Below, in pieces: positions 19,535-30,500 of a stretch of 64,000 nt of DNA. The stretch comes from Passalora sequoiae (lineage: Eukaryota; Ascomycota; Dothideomycetes; Mycosphaerellales; Mycosphaerellaceae), in assembly GCA_013248845.1 (NCBI GenBank), contig WSQC01000031.1, positions 1 through 64,000 on the forward strand, given 5' to 3'. Made by a program: the position numbers and the translations under genes. Every line of letters starts with the position of its first letter. Position 1 is the first letter of the stretch. The notes beneath the pieces were generated by a model. That model ran no database searches and was not told the DNA's origin. It was given only the letters and a program-made list of their open reading frames with translations.

Positions 19535-21247
19535 TCAGCTTGCATACAGGCTCCTGGTTCGCAGCTGAGCACCATATCTCCAAAAGACAAACGGTATGAC
19601 AGCAAGCACTGCAGTGCATGCTCCGAGCAGAGAGGTAGCCCAGCCTAGCAAGGATATCGTCAGTGAAGATTACATGATGACCGGGCTCAGCAGACTCATA
19701 CCGATGCCAAGTCCTTCATACATCTGCACCACAAAAAGTGGGAGCGCAAAAGCAGTCAGGTATCGCAGAGCCGTGTTGGATGCGAGAGCACTCGCGCCAT
19801 AGAGAGGACCGTAGAAATCTGTGAGGTAGAGGGCGGACCAGACGAAGATCAATAGGTTTCCACAACTAAAGAACGCCTCGGCTGCGACTGGTGAGAGCCA
19901 CATGACAGAGGGTTTGGCAGTCCAGGCAAACCAGAAGAGTCTGCAAGTACGATCAGCAGGTGACTTCTTCGCGAGTCAATAGCACTCACGAAATCGGTAA
20001 CAAAGGCGCTCCAAACATAGCCACGACCAGCCGAGTCTCGGGCGACGGCTTGCTGTAAGGATCCTGCTTCTTGTGTTTGACAGCTTCAGGTAGCCAATAG
20101 TACTTGTCTACCAACAACAAAATGACTACAGGAGAGCATCAGCTTTGAACTTCAGTCGGACATGAAACCGTACACTCACAAAGCGCTACCAGCGTGCCAA
20201 CAGCTTGTCCAAGGTAGGTCAGTCCAGTAGAGCCTACGCTGAAGCCGTACACATTCTCAAAGACGTAGGAGAATGCCGCAAAGAAGGCATTGAGTAAACC
20301 AAAGTTGAAAGCAGTGTACACGTTCACGGCAAGAACTACAGGTTCCACAAGCATCATGTGGAGCGGCCTTGTAATGGTCTAGTCGGTATCAGCAGCCGTG
20401 TAAGACTTCACGCAAATGGAGATGCTCAACTTAGTCGTGAAGAAGCTGATGTTGTCCCAGACAGTCTTCTCAGGCTGCTTAGGTCCAGGGATGCCAAGCT
20501 GCTTCGTACGTTTCTGCAAGATAGTCTTCTTATACGTTTCGGACATTAAAAGCGCAGCAATGAAAAGGGGCGGAACTCCGAAAAGGATGACCCATTGTGT
20601 CCAGCGCCAGTCCTGGGCTTCGACTACGTAGCCGCCGATGACAGGCCCTAGAGCAGGACCAATACAGATCATGCCGATATAGAGCGACATCGGAGGGCCT
20701 CGCTCTTCACCTTGATAAATGTCGGCGATTGTGCCGCCGCCCAGCGTCAACGCAGGACTACTGAACAAGCCTGCAAAGAAGCGACATATCGTTAGAGACG
20801 CAATGCCTTGGCTGAAGCCGGCTCCCAGCGTGAACAAGGCGAAGGTCGGTAGTCCAGCGAGGTAGCTAGGTCATGTCAGTATGAGAGGCATCTCTGCTCT
20901 CCCTTCGAGGCATACACTATCTTCCTGCCAAACGTCTCGCTGCTTGGAGCGGCAAGAACTGGACCAAAGGCCAGACCGAGCAGATAGAAGACGAATGGGA
21001 ATAAGGCCAACTCTCGAGATATGCCGAATTCTTGGCTCACTTGCTCAGCTCCGGGAACGTAGACTGAGCTGCCGATGGGGCAGAGGAAGCCAATGGCCGT
21101 CGGTACGAACGTATGGAAAGCTTTCTTCGCCATGCTCCAGTTGAGAGGATTGTCTTTGTCTCCTGGTCCATCCCAGTCTGGCGTTGTACGAATGTCCAAA
21201 TCATCAGTTGAATCGTTCATGATTGACTTGTCCTGCTCTATAGTCAT
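19535..21247 (-). CDS. MFS transporter, DHA1 polyamine/multidrug type, six exons
   Basis: Proton-coupled exporter at the plasma membrane or vacuole (family knowledge). Exons: 20916-21247, 20431-20865, 20180-20367, 19990-20125, 19702-19940, 19535-19644; introns of 50, 63, 54, 49 and 57 nt. The joined frame is 479 aa. Landmarks: NPLNWSMAKKAFHTFVPTAI before TM1, GPVLAAPSSETFGRK (loop 2-3 motif), RFFAGLFSSPALTLGGGTIA, and antiporter motif C IGPALGPVIGGYVVEAQDWR. After the central loop come PLHMMLVEPVV, YLGQAVGTLVAL, VAAEAFFSCGNLLIFVWSAL and Y-G-A-S-A-L-A-S-N-T. The TM12 region precedes a short basic tail. Intron 2 uses a weak donor (GTTGAG), chosen because only it keeps both flanking conserved segments in frame. 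Substrate unknown; a resident cluster is not evident. Confidence 0.88.
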
Positions 21248-22208
21248 TGTGAGTCGGTGTCGGATTTGCTACACGTGTGCCAGCAGACAGACGGCATCCT
21301 ACAGTTTTGAGAATATGAGCATGGAGAGACGACAGGGTCGTAAAAATACGACCAGTCTTGAATCTTCAATCGCAATCGAGATATGCCTGCAGGATCAATC
21401 GATATCATTGCTGCCATTGCTCTGACTGCACGCCAATGGCAGCCGGCCTCTTGGCGGTCGCGGAGTACTTCGCCGACATCTTCAGCTCGTCTTGATCAGG
21501 CAATCGCAATACGGGAGAACGCCTGGGGTAATCAATCTATATCACTGCTGCCCTTGCTCTGCCTGCACGCTGATCACAGCTGGGCCATGAGGGTTAGGGG
21601 GACAGTATCTTGCTAACTCGTCCCGCTCGATATCTGGAAGCACGCATGTGTACTTCATGCAAGTTCATACACATAAGCGGGACAGATGCCAGGAGTGATG
21701 CTTGAGAGCCTAGTAGGTCATAGCCACTCATACTAGGTGAATGGAGACGGATTGAATGTGAAGGTGACAACATGATTGAAGGTGACAGAGGTCGAGCTCC
21801 GGGTTTGCCAGGCTCCGAATCTTACTGCGCGTTGCTGTTTGGATAGTTCCTGGTGATAAGCAAGCGCCGAGGTGAGTAGGCATGTTGATGTACACAGATT
21901 GATGGGGCAGCCAATGGCGCGTACAAGGAGGATGTCGTGTTTCCAGGCTCGAAACCTGAAGTCTTGCTGTACGCCAATGCTGACAGATACTTCGCCAAGA
22001 CCGACTCGGACTTCGGCTCGACTGCTCAGGCAGCCCCACCTTTGCTCGCCCACAGTACAGCAGCATGCCGATGCTTCCTACTGAATATCTCTCGCAGATA
22101 GAGTGTCGTTGCCACAGATCGTTTGCGGGCATTCATTGTGAAAGCTTGTCGAGTTGCAATCATCGAAGATAGCAGTATCGAGCACTATCGTCACGCTTAC
22201 GCACATGA
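21248..22208. other. intergenic with decayed repeats
   Basis: No gene. It holds a diverged tandem duplication (21354-21590) and other short coding-like fragments. It also includes the MFS promoter. Confidence 0.5.
21354..21590. repeat. diverged tandem duplication, period about 140 bp
   Basis: GTCTTGA...CAATCGCAAT followed by GCCTG...ATCAATC.ATATCA.TGCTGCC occurs twice, beginning near 21354 and 21490, with roughly four of five bases matching by eye over about 55 bp of the second half. Mismatches are mostly transitions and small indels. Confidence 0.6.
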
Positions 22209-22858
22209 TCTTTCAGACGAGAGCAGCTGCGAAGAAGGACAATCCAGCGTTATGGCCTGAAAGAACTGCAGGACCTACACAGGACGACCTCAGCAGATCT
22301 CAATTCGATTCGGCGCGAGTGTTACTCTCTTCAGGAGCGAATTCATTGTCTGAAAGATCCTCGTGATGATATGCGCAAGGGTGGTGATAAGTTGATCAAA
22401 GAGCGGAACGATGCACTGAGCGATATAGACTAGCTGATACGGCAGCGCGACAAGATGCGCAAGGAGAGAGACTTAGCGCATCGGGAGCTATATACATTAC
22501 GGCCGGAGAGGAGCTGGCGACCACGTGATTAGAGGCAGCGGAAATTATAGAACTCCACAATGAAGCTCAGCGGTCGAGTGAAAGGAAGCTGGAGACAATC
22601 ACGAAGGAGCTGAAAAAGGCGCAAAGAAATTCTCGTCGAACTATTGACATCCTGAGATTTTCAGGAAGTCCTCTTTGTGACGTTGTTCTATATTGCAGCG
22701 CCAAGAGAGCTGCGAGCACAATTGCTCGTAACAACTGTCTAGAGACGACTGTGATGGCATACCAACAAGATCCTCGATGTACGTATATAGCTTCCACGTC
22801 GGTATCAACGTGCGGCATTGCTGTAGCCGATGATGTTATTGTGATCATTCTTGCGTGA
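22209..22858 (+). pseudogene. decayed coiled-coil gene (frameshift and stop codons)
   Basis: Two reading frames together give one continuous coiled-coil-like protein. Frame 1 (22209-22532) reads charged heptad-like sequence such as KEERNDALSD-type runs (LIKERNDALSDID, then LIRQRDKMRKERDLAHREL) with an in-frame TAG at 22431 and stop TAG at 22530. Frame 2 (from 22529 to a TGA at 22856) continues with LEAAEIIELHNEAQRSSERK and KLETITKELKKAQRN, then a non-coiled tail. The switch point at the second TAG is where a one-base indel would be expected. TAG replacing CAG or TGG fits RIP-like mutation. No intact start is seen. Confidence 0.6.
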
Positions 22859-23041
22859 CAGGAAGCTCATAAAGCAAATGGACCTCGGCAAGGATTGCCG
22901 ACAAGCTCGATGATCGATTGCTCCATCGCCAACATCACTGCATCGATACTACATGCCCAAGAATCTCTTACGCATTTGCAGTACTGTAACAGGGGTGAAC
23001 AGCATAGACACGTTGCAAATCAATATAACTTCGTCTGTTCG

Positions 23042-23986
23042 ATGATAGCATATTGCCGTGTTACATTCAGATCTCACCTCACCAAACGTATTACTACTCT
23101 GAGTACGAGACCGTACAGTAAAAGCCTTACCACAACAGCACACACTATGGAGCAACTCCCAGACTTACCCGACATCGAAAGACTCAGTCCTCGCGTAATC
23201 AGAATCTTAGGCGCAAATCCCGGTAAATTCACCCTCCAAGGCACAAACACCTACCTCATCGGCCAAGGTCACAAACGCTTACTCCTCGATACCGGCGAGG
23301 GTCAACCGAAATGGAAAGAGTCCTTACAGAAAGCGCTGAGAGACGAGAACGCCACAATCAGCGACATAATCCTCACGCACTGGCACCCGGATCACGTCGG
23401 TGGCGTCTCCGACGTTCTCTCACTATCAGACGACAAACCCAAAGTCTGGAAGAACCAGCTCTATTCCAGCTCAGATCAGTTGAACTTCGACGACGGGCAC
23501 GTTTTCACAACTGAGGGCGCCACGATAAAGTCGTTTCATTGCCCGGGACATGCGGTAGATCACATGGCTTTCATCCTAGACGAAGAAGATGCCATGTTCA
23601 CGGGCGATAATGTCCTCGGTCACGGGACTGCCGTGTTCGAAGATCTCTCGGCATATATGAATTCGCTGGATAGAATGAAAGACCAGTTCCGAGGGCGCGC
23701 GTATCCGGCTCATGGGGCGGTGATTGAGGATGGAGCAGGGAAGGTTAGGGAGTATATTAGTCATAGGAAGCAGAGGGAGCAGGAGGTGCTGAAAGTCTTG
23801 GAGAGTAGGGAGGGTGGGTGGACGAGTATGGAGATTGTGAAGGTGATTTATAAGGATTATCCCGAGGGCTTGCATGTCCCGGCTGAGGGTGGAGTTAAGC
23901 AGGTTCTGAGGAAGTTGGAGAAGGACGGGAGAGTAAGGGAGCTGTCAGATGGCAGGTGGAGTTTGGCGGAGAAGGGAAATTTGTAA
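23042..23986 (+). CDS. LACTB2-like metallo-beta-lactamase-fold hydrolase
   Basis: From ATG 23042 the protein has 314 aa; from ATG 23147 it has 279. The extra N-terminus is basic, rich in Ser/Thr/Arg and free of acids, so it looks like a mitochondrial presequence, matching the mitochondrial endoribonuclease LACTB2 of animals. The core follows: NPGKFTLQGTNTYLIG, metal-binding THWHPDHVGG, HCPGHAVDHMAF, FTGDNVLGHG, and YPAHG. The last ~90 residues form a winged-helix-like domain (YPEGLHVPAEGGVKQVLRKL). The same fold includes the fungal polyketide-synthase partner thioesterases, but no polyketide synthase is nearby, so a housekeeping role is more likely. The open frame extends upstream of 23042 without ATG. 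Confidence 0.88.
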   Translation: MIAYCRVTFRSHLTKRITTLSTRPYSKSLTTTAHTMEQLPDLPDIERLSPRVIRILGANPGKFTLQGTNTYLIGQGHKRLLLDTGEGQPKWKESLQKALRDENATISDIILTHWHPDHVGGVSDVLSLSDDKPKVWKNQLYSSSDQLNFDDGHVFTTEGATIKSFHCPGHAVDHMAFILDEEDAMFTGDNVLGHGTAVFEDLSAYMNSLDRMKDQFRGRAYPAHGAVIEDGAGKVREYISHRKQREQEVLKVLESREGGWTSMEIVKVIYKDYPEGLHVPAEGGVKQVLRKLEKDGRVRELSDGRWSLAEKGNL

Positions 23987-24663
23987 TGAGGCTCGTGCCG
24001 AATTGTAAAGTCATTCGTGCCTCGCGATGTCTTGTCTGCTGCATACCCTTTGTCCCATGCCGAATGTTCAACGAACATGGACCTCAGCTCGAGCACCTCA
24101 TTGACACATCCGGAGACCCATTCTGCACTGCAAAATCTCTCGGTCTTACTAGCAAGATCAACCCTCGTCTTCCACACCACCCTTTTCCAGATTCAATATT
24201 GCCTGGTGCAGCATAGCCAGAACGTCCCTCATGAATCCAATCTCTGCAGCCCCTACAGTCAAGCTCAACCCAAAAGAAAGGTCCCGAGAACCAGACACCA
24301 CAACCAGACCATACACGACCAAATCCCTCGTCCATGACCGAGCGCTCCCACACAAGCTCTCCAACAAGGCTGAAGAATCAAAAGCCCACCGCTGCACCTA
24401 TCCCCCAAATCCGCGCAACCCCCAGCACCCGTCTACCATCCAAAACCAACCCAACGCCAACCTCCCACCACCGCGCCTGAACCAGATCCCAAACCGGCAC
24501 CCATCAAGCCCACAGGAAAATATCGCCCCAAACCCCACTCCTCAAAACGTCTCCGATCCACGTCTACGTAAGACCTTTTCCCTTCGGACCCATCCCCATC
24601 CCTCCTCATCCAGCCCACCATACCCCCAGGTGTGTAGTGCAGTGTAGTGTAGTGCAGCTTCGC
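23987..24663. other. intergenic with overlapping unassigned frames
   Basis: Long overlapping frames occur on both strands (plus 24231-24647; minus 24084-24353, 24158-24397 and 24433-24621). The minus set has hydrophobic Gly/Val/Trp-rich runs and could be a short spliced membrane protein, but no splice model joins them convincingly. A GTGTAGTGCA-like simple repeat lies at about 24631-24660. Confidence 0.35.
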
Positions 24664-24721
24664 TCCTCCCCGACTGTCTAATTTAGATAGACAGTCGGGA
24701 GGAAGCCCAGGAGTCTGGGCT
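24664..24721. repeat. two adjacent hairpins (inverted repeats)
   Basis: Hairpin 1: left arm 24664-24680, loop of seven bases, right arm 24688-24703; the arms are complementary over 16 pairs with one bulged C (core CGACTGTCTA / TAGACAGTCG). Hairpin 2 abuts it: AGCCCAG, loop GAGT, CTGGGCT (24704-24721), seven perfect pairs. Confidence 0.85.
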
Positions 24722-26162
24722 ACTTCCGCGAGCTACCCATAAATTTCTGCAACGGGGCACGAATTTTTTGGGGCCGAGGGAAGGAACCTGGAACGGGTTG
24801 GTGGGAGAAATTGATCATACGTTACCGGTCTGGTGCGTCTAGGCACAAGTCTTTGCAAAAAGGTAAATGCTTACCGTATTGCTCGGCACGCGAGTTTGAG
24901 GGGATGGGGTTTTGGCGGGTGGGTGGGTGGGTGTTCACGGATGACGGGGAAGTCTGTGGGACCAGAAAGAATTGTTATTAGTAGCTTTGAGCTTGGAGGG
25001 ACTTCACTTCACTTCGACTGTGGGATGCCGAAGGGTTCGTACGATTCTGGTCAGATCGCTGTGCCTGTGTCTGTGCCTGCTCTGTCCTGAGTCGGGGTAA
25101 ATTGCTTCAGCGTATCTCTACATCCCCATGGCCATATGCTGCTTCCAAATGACCTGATTTTCAGAAGAAAAAAAATAGAGCGCTACTGTTATTGCCGTAT
25201 CAAAGTAGTCCTCTATCTTCCAGACCGGAGTCAGGCGGAGGGGTCTGTGGACCATGGATCGTGAGTGAGTCGCTCTCAGTTCAGCTCATGCTTGCCATTC
25301 GCAAAGCTTCGCAAGCTTCGCGTCCAGCCGAACGCTTAGCGAGGCCGGCTAAAACTCACTCGTCCGCGCAAAGTTGCCATCGCTAGCCGCATGAAGCGTG
25401 CATCGCGCCTGTCGGAGACGAGTCGCAGTATCGTTCGGCAACATGTGCCTGGCGTGGTAATTCGACTAGCTTTCGGATCAGCCGGAAGCGAGCGTCCTTT
25501 AGAACAGCGCTGCGATGAGAAACCGGCCTGACCACTCGAAAGTCAGCAGATATCGACGCTCTTTCATGCATTGACGAGTTGCTGGTAGTGAAATGTGGGC
25601 GAGATCGTGAGGGTAGAGTATTATCAATAGCCATCAGATCTATTTACCCACACAACCTCAACAGCCGAGCGGGAGTACAGGCTTGTTATGCGTATGCCAC
25701 GCTGCTTCGCCGCTTCCATATTAAGCTGTCCCTTTACAGCAGATGGTATACAATGCCACTTTTTGCAGTAGCGATTCTCTGCTATCGACAGGGCATGCTT
25801 TTTGCCTGGCCATGTCTCGAAGAAGCACCCAACCGCACCCCAAGATAGACAGAGCCCAAAACAGGCATCTAGATATATCCCAGCCCCGTGAAACGCCGTG
25901 TCTGTGAGACTTCTCCCGTCTCCCTCGATTCCAAAACGCCGCATCTCGTAAGTATGTAGTGGTATCTTCCAAAGAAAATCGTTGCTCGTCTCGTGTACTC
26001 CAGAACCCATTGAGCTTTTTTACGTTCATCATCCAAATGACTTCGTATGGCCGACTCCAAGAACACCAGACTTCATCAACACGCTCTAACGGCGTAGTTC
26101 AAATAATACAACATTTCAAGAATATCCATGATAAGCGGGACGATGATCGGCGGCTTGCCGTC
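24722..26162. other. intergenic, 1.4 kb
   Basis: Contains a four-run GGGT tract at 24917-24931 and direct repeats of AAGCTTCGC around 25300-25320. Minus-strand frames at 25624-26032 sit directly 3' of the next gene and are probably its 3' UTR or noise. No gene supported. Confidence 0.45.
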
Positions 26163-27522
26163 TCATCCCTCATAGTTGAAGAAGTCTGCCTCGTTCCAGT
26201 TCTCGTTTGCCGGCGTGACATGTCCGCTGTTAGGAGCCGTGCCGTGATTCGAACCGAACCCCATGTCGAAGGCGTAGTTCGAAGTGCCAAAGTTATTCAT
26301 GCCGTACACATCGTTGTTGAAGCTGAAGTCAAGATTCGCGGGTGCGCTCATGGCGGAATGTGGCTCAGACATCGAAGACGCGGTCATGGTAGTTTGACTG
26401 CCCATTGGAAACTGGGTTAAGGTCTGGTTCAAGCCTTGTGGTCCAGAGGGTGAGTTGCTGCTCGAGTCTCTCCTCTTTCCATTCGGGTTGTAGCTGTACT
26501 GGCCCATGCGTTGGCCGCCTGGCATCGATTGAACGCCATAGGCAGCAAACGCTGTGCCCTCCATGAGCTGCTGCGTCTCGAGAGGTATTTTCGTGGTCAG
26601 CGGGAACATCTGTTGGTCGAAAGCAGACGCGCCAGATCCTGGTGAGGGCGCCGATGGCCGCATACCTTGCGGAAGATGCGCAGCCATGTGAGGCGACGAA
26701 GAAACCCGCTTCGGCGAAGCAGATTGGTGAGATACGAGTGATGCTGGCGTTGGAGGCTGGCTGTTGCCTGCACTTCGAGGATGCGACGTCGTTGGAGAAG
26801 GCAGGCCAGCCTGACCAGGGATGGAAAGTCGCCGTGATTCGTCGACACCGGGCGTCGATGGCTTTACTGTCGCACCATGGGCTTGTTGTTGGAGTTTAGC
26901 GAACTCTGCGGGCGTGCCGATGGAAGCAGATCGTTGCGGCTGTCCGGGTTGCATGTGCTGCATGCCCATCTGGCTATATGGCGGCTGTGACATAGCGGGA
27001 AACGGGCCACTCATGGCTTGAGGCGACATGGTACCATTTTGAAAGCCTTGCTGCATGATAGGGTTGAAGAAGTGGTTGTTGAATTGGTTGTTCTGGTTGG
27101 CCTGATAGATGGCCTGGTGCAGATAGTTTCGCACGCCGATCTGGCCGGCAAGATAGCTGTTGACACGGTCGGTGAAGCCATTGAATGCGAAACCCGGGTT
27201 GAGCGCATTGATGCGCCTGAATTGCATGGGCAGGTCGTCATCCTCTTCCTCGTACATCTCCTCATTCATCACATCTTCTTCCCGCACTCGTAATGATCGA
27301 CCAGTACGCTTTTTGTGGATCTCTGATGCTCGACGTGCGGACTCGACTCTGGCTTCCAGGCTGCGATCGCTGCGTCGAGAGGCGGCAATATATGCTCTAG
27401 GGGATGATCAGTAATGGGTACACGGCATTCATTGCCGATGAAATATACCTTTCTTGGTTCTCTTCATGAGTCCTCTCGGTGCGGACTGCCTTGACTGTCG
27501 GCATGGTGCGGATGGGAGGCAT
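26163..27522 (-). CDS. conserved fungal Ser/Pro/Gln-rich protein, function unknown
   Basis: Two exons, 27449-27522 and 26163-27396, with a 52-nt intron (27397-27448, GTATAT...CCCTAG), give 435 aa. The N-terminal ~80 residues are charged and look conserved: AYIAASRRSDRSLEARVESA, SEIHKKRTGRSLRV, then an acidic EEEDDDLPMQFRR. The rest is low complexity with Gln/Asn, Pro, Ser and Met (QQGFQNGTMSPQAMSG, SPKRVSSSPHMAA) and ends in an acidic aromatic peptide (NWNEADFFNYEG) resembling an activation-type tail. I recall similar N-termini in other fungal predicted proteins but no established function. The composition suggests a nuclear or transcription-linked role (inference). The intron is needed to supply an ATG and restores the basic N-terminus. 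Confidence 0.8.
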
Positions 27523-30500
27523 GGTTGCTGATGATGCTTTGTTCGCGATCGATGTCGTGCTGCATGAACAGTCAACATCCGTGTGCAGCCACTAGCGTTG
27601 ATGGGTCCGGATTGGACGGGAGGACAGCTTCATTTGAGGCATATTGCGAGCGAGAAAGGATAGATCAGGCAGACATACCAAGAGACAGCGGAACGAAATG
27701 CTTCGTTTCCAGTGGTGCAAATGCGCGTCCAAGGTACCGCTGGTCGGGTTATTTGCGAAAGCGGGGGAGGTGTGAGAAGACGCTGGGGTTGTGGCGAAAG
27801 TCGTCTGATATTTGGGCAGGCAGTACTTCGGTCCGAAAGCTCGCGGCCAGGATGTAGAGTGCGATGCCTCAGGTTTGTCTAATAACAAACGTCAATTGAG
27901 GAGGAGTCTCTGATGAACAGAGTCCTTGCTGCGAAGGTGAGAAACAACGGGTAGGGAATCAGATCAAGAGCACGGTGAGCATGCGGCAGTAGGTATTCAA
28001 GGGGAGATAAAAGGCGCGCGGCTTCTCTGGAGCTATGCCGGAGGGACTCGCGAGCCTGTCGTGGCCCCGGTGCTCGCCATCGACAGGCCTGCTGCAGTAG
28101 CTGCAAGGCTAATCCTCATGCCTGCGACGAGCTCTCTCTTTCTCTCCCACACACACTCTCACTCTCACTCACTTCCTTGCAGCAGAGGCGCAACCGAACG
28201 AGTAGACTTGCCGTCCGAGGCATGCAGGCGAGGGAGCTGTTGTGCTGTCTTCCCCGTTAATTGGGCTGCATATGGGCTGGCACGAGATTGACTCCAGATC
28301 TGCGACCCGCTGGCACGCTACAGCGAGCTAAAAGCAGCGCGGTAAGATCTGAGCCCGATCGAGCTATGCTGCTTGCGGCAGGAGCCAGCGCCGCGAGCAC
28401 GAGATTGCTGCGGAGCTGTGACGTTGGACCGCAACACATTTTGCATAAACGTATGTGACAAACAGGCAGATTCTATGGGTGTGAGACCCCGGCTGTGGAG
28501 CGTCTGGTTCTCCAGCGTCCAGACGGATCTTATCGTGCATCAAAAGGCGCCCCGTAACCCTCCCGACTGCTTCTTCTGCGCGTCGGCATCAGGTCCGTGG
28601 CTGCAGAACGAGGGGAAGAATCCCAAGGAGGGAATCTCGTTGACTCTAACGGTCGTGCACGTTTCTTCATCAGAGACCGATAGCTAGCTGGTCACATAAT
28701 TAATTAGCGCTCTGCGACCACGCTTCCGGGAACTGCTTCATATGTCTGTGTCACCGGGAGTCGTCGAAAGCCTGGCGTCCACAGTCGTAATTACCAGTGG
28801 TAGTGCCCGGGAAAGGCGTGCAGAAGCTCGTCGACGGTCGTGCTCGGTGGGTGAAGACTTGTTGGCTTGTGACGCGAACAGGCTGGCGTTTGTGGTCGCT
28901 TATCACGAGAGCGATGTCCGCTATGCTGTTCTGAATCTCGCGTGTCGAGTATCCCAGTGGGCCAGGTCTACTGGCTCCGCTTGTCGAGCCACGGCGGAAA
29001 AGTGGTAGAGGATTCGAGCTGCCATGCTTATGCCTCCAGGCCTGGCTTGTACTACTGCACGGCTCGAGCACGGCTAACTCTACTGAGCACCAATAACAAT
29101 CTGCCCGTGACCGTAGAAATGTCGATCAAGCCCACTCGATCGCGCTTGCCTCGAACCGTTCTGGCGCCCGCTGCTGCAAGATACGCGAGGTGGCAAAAGT
29201 CCGCAAGCAGATTAGCGCAATCGAGCAAAACTCGCGGAAACAAGATATGTCATGCCATGCCGTCCTCAGCGCAGATCTCGATCTACTATGCCACGAACCC
29301 TTTAGCACTTGACCGCACCTTCACTGACCTGCATTGGACCCGAATGTGCTCTTCACTAGGGGAACGTGACACGAGGTTGACAAATGCAGCTCCAACGACA
29401 TGGCGCCATCTTCGCCGAGAGTACCGTACTCCTTATCGCATGCCTGTTAAGCCTCTTGACCCTTCACTCCGCGCCCCATGCGCGAAGCGTCTACGGCATG
29501 GTTGTGCGACAGGGTAGCGTGCGCTAAGTGGCACAAAAAGGTCCGCTCTCCCGTCTCTGCGGAGCGATTGCGAAGGAGGTGGGCACAACGAGCACCTTGC
29601 CAACATTGTAACACTAAACCAAGAGATGGGGTTATGCTTCGAAAGGCACCGCCGCCAGAAATATAGCAACATCAATTCTTTTCATTGCTCGGCGTTATGC
29701 TACCGTGCGGTCGCTGACAGTGCTATGCCCTTGTGCCCTGTCGTGCGATAGAGGCACGCTAACATCGAGTCCAGCACTTCACGGTATCATACCACTATTG
29801 TCACCATATCTCCGACAGATCTGCCGAGCTGCACACTATCTGTCATGAAACGAAATAGGCACTAGTTCTACTTGAGCAGACTAGTGCCATGCAGCTTCGG
29901 ACCTATGGATAATTACAAGAACCAATCATCACGCCTCGAGTGCTGGCAGCGTGGCAGCTTCGTCCAATGCAATCCCCTATTTTGTACTCTGGAGGACCTC
30001 AATCTGCAACATTGTGGCACGAGTCAGCATGCGATACTGCTCACCCTGCTGTTGGAAGCGAGGTTCTCCACGTCATCTGCAAGTCGTCGCATCGGGACGC
30101 ATGCATCGCATGAACCCGTGCCCTGGGCTCTGCGTATCAGCCAAAGGTATGGAACGAGGCGCGTTTCACATGCTGAATAGACTACACATCCGCCACGACT
30201 TGGAATTCCCTGTCGTGCTGCAACACGTTGGCGAAAAGGTCGATAATGCACCAGAGGCACTGTTCTTGATGCTATATCATAGGTGGTATATCAATACTTG
30301 TAATCACCATACGCTTGGCCTGCCAACATAGCACTATCTTTACCGGCAAGCAACGCAGAAAAATCTACTTATACGTCATAATATGTTACATAGACACTGG
30401 GAAATCTCACTCCATAAGACAGCGGCCGCATATCAGTATCAACGCACACGCTGCTACGCGCTATCAAATTCCAACGACGCCTGCAGCGCATGGCGTAAGC

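Noticed and set aside
23042..23986. LACTB2-like gene as part of a polyketide cluster
   Set aside because: No polyketide synthase, tailoring enzyme or pathway regulator is adjacent; the neighbouring MFS gene alone is not enough.
24084..24647. Cluster of overlapping frames that might be a spliced membrane protein
   Set aside because: No GT-AG combination I tried joins the hydrophobic parts without stops; composition of both strands is low-complexity.
25624..26032. Minus-strand frames just 3' of the Ser/Pro/Gln-rich gene
   Set aside because: Two frames overlap each other and the position fits a 3' UTR.
28942..29517. 191-codon plus-strand frame
   Set aside because: Length is the only support; residue use looks random and no intron-aware extension adds a domain.
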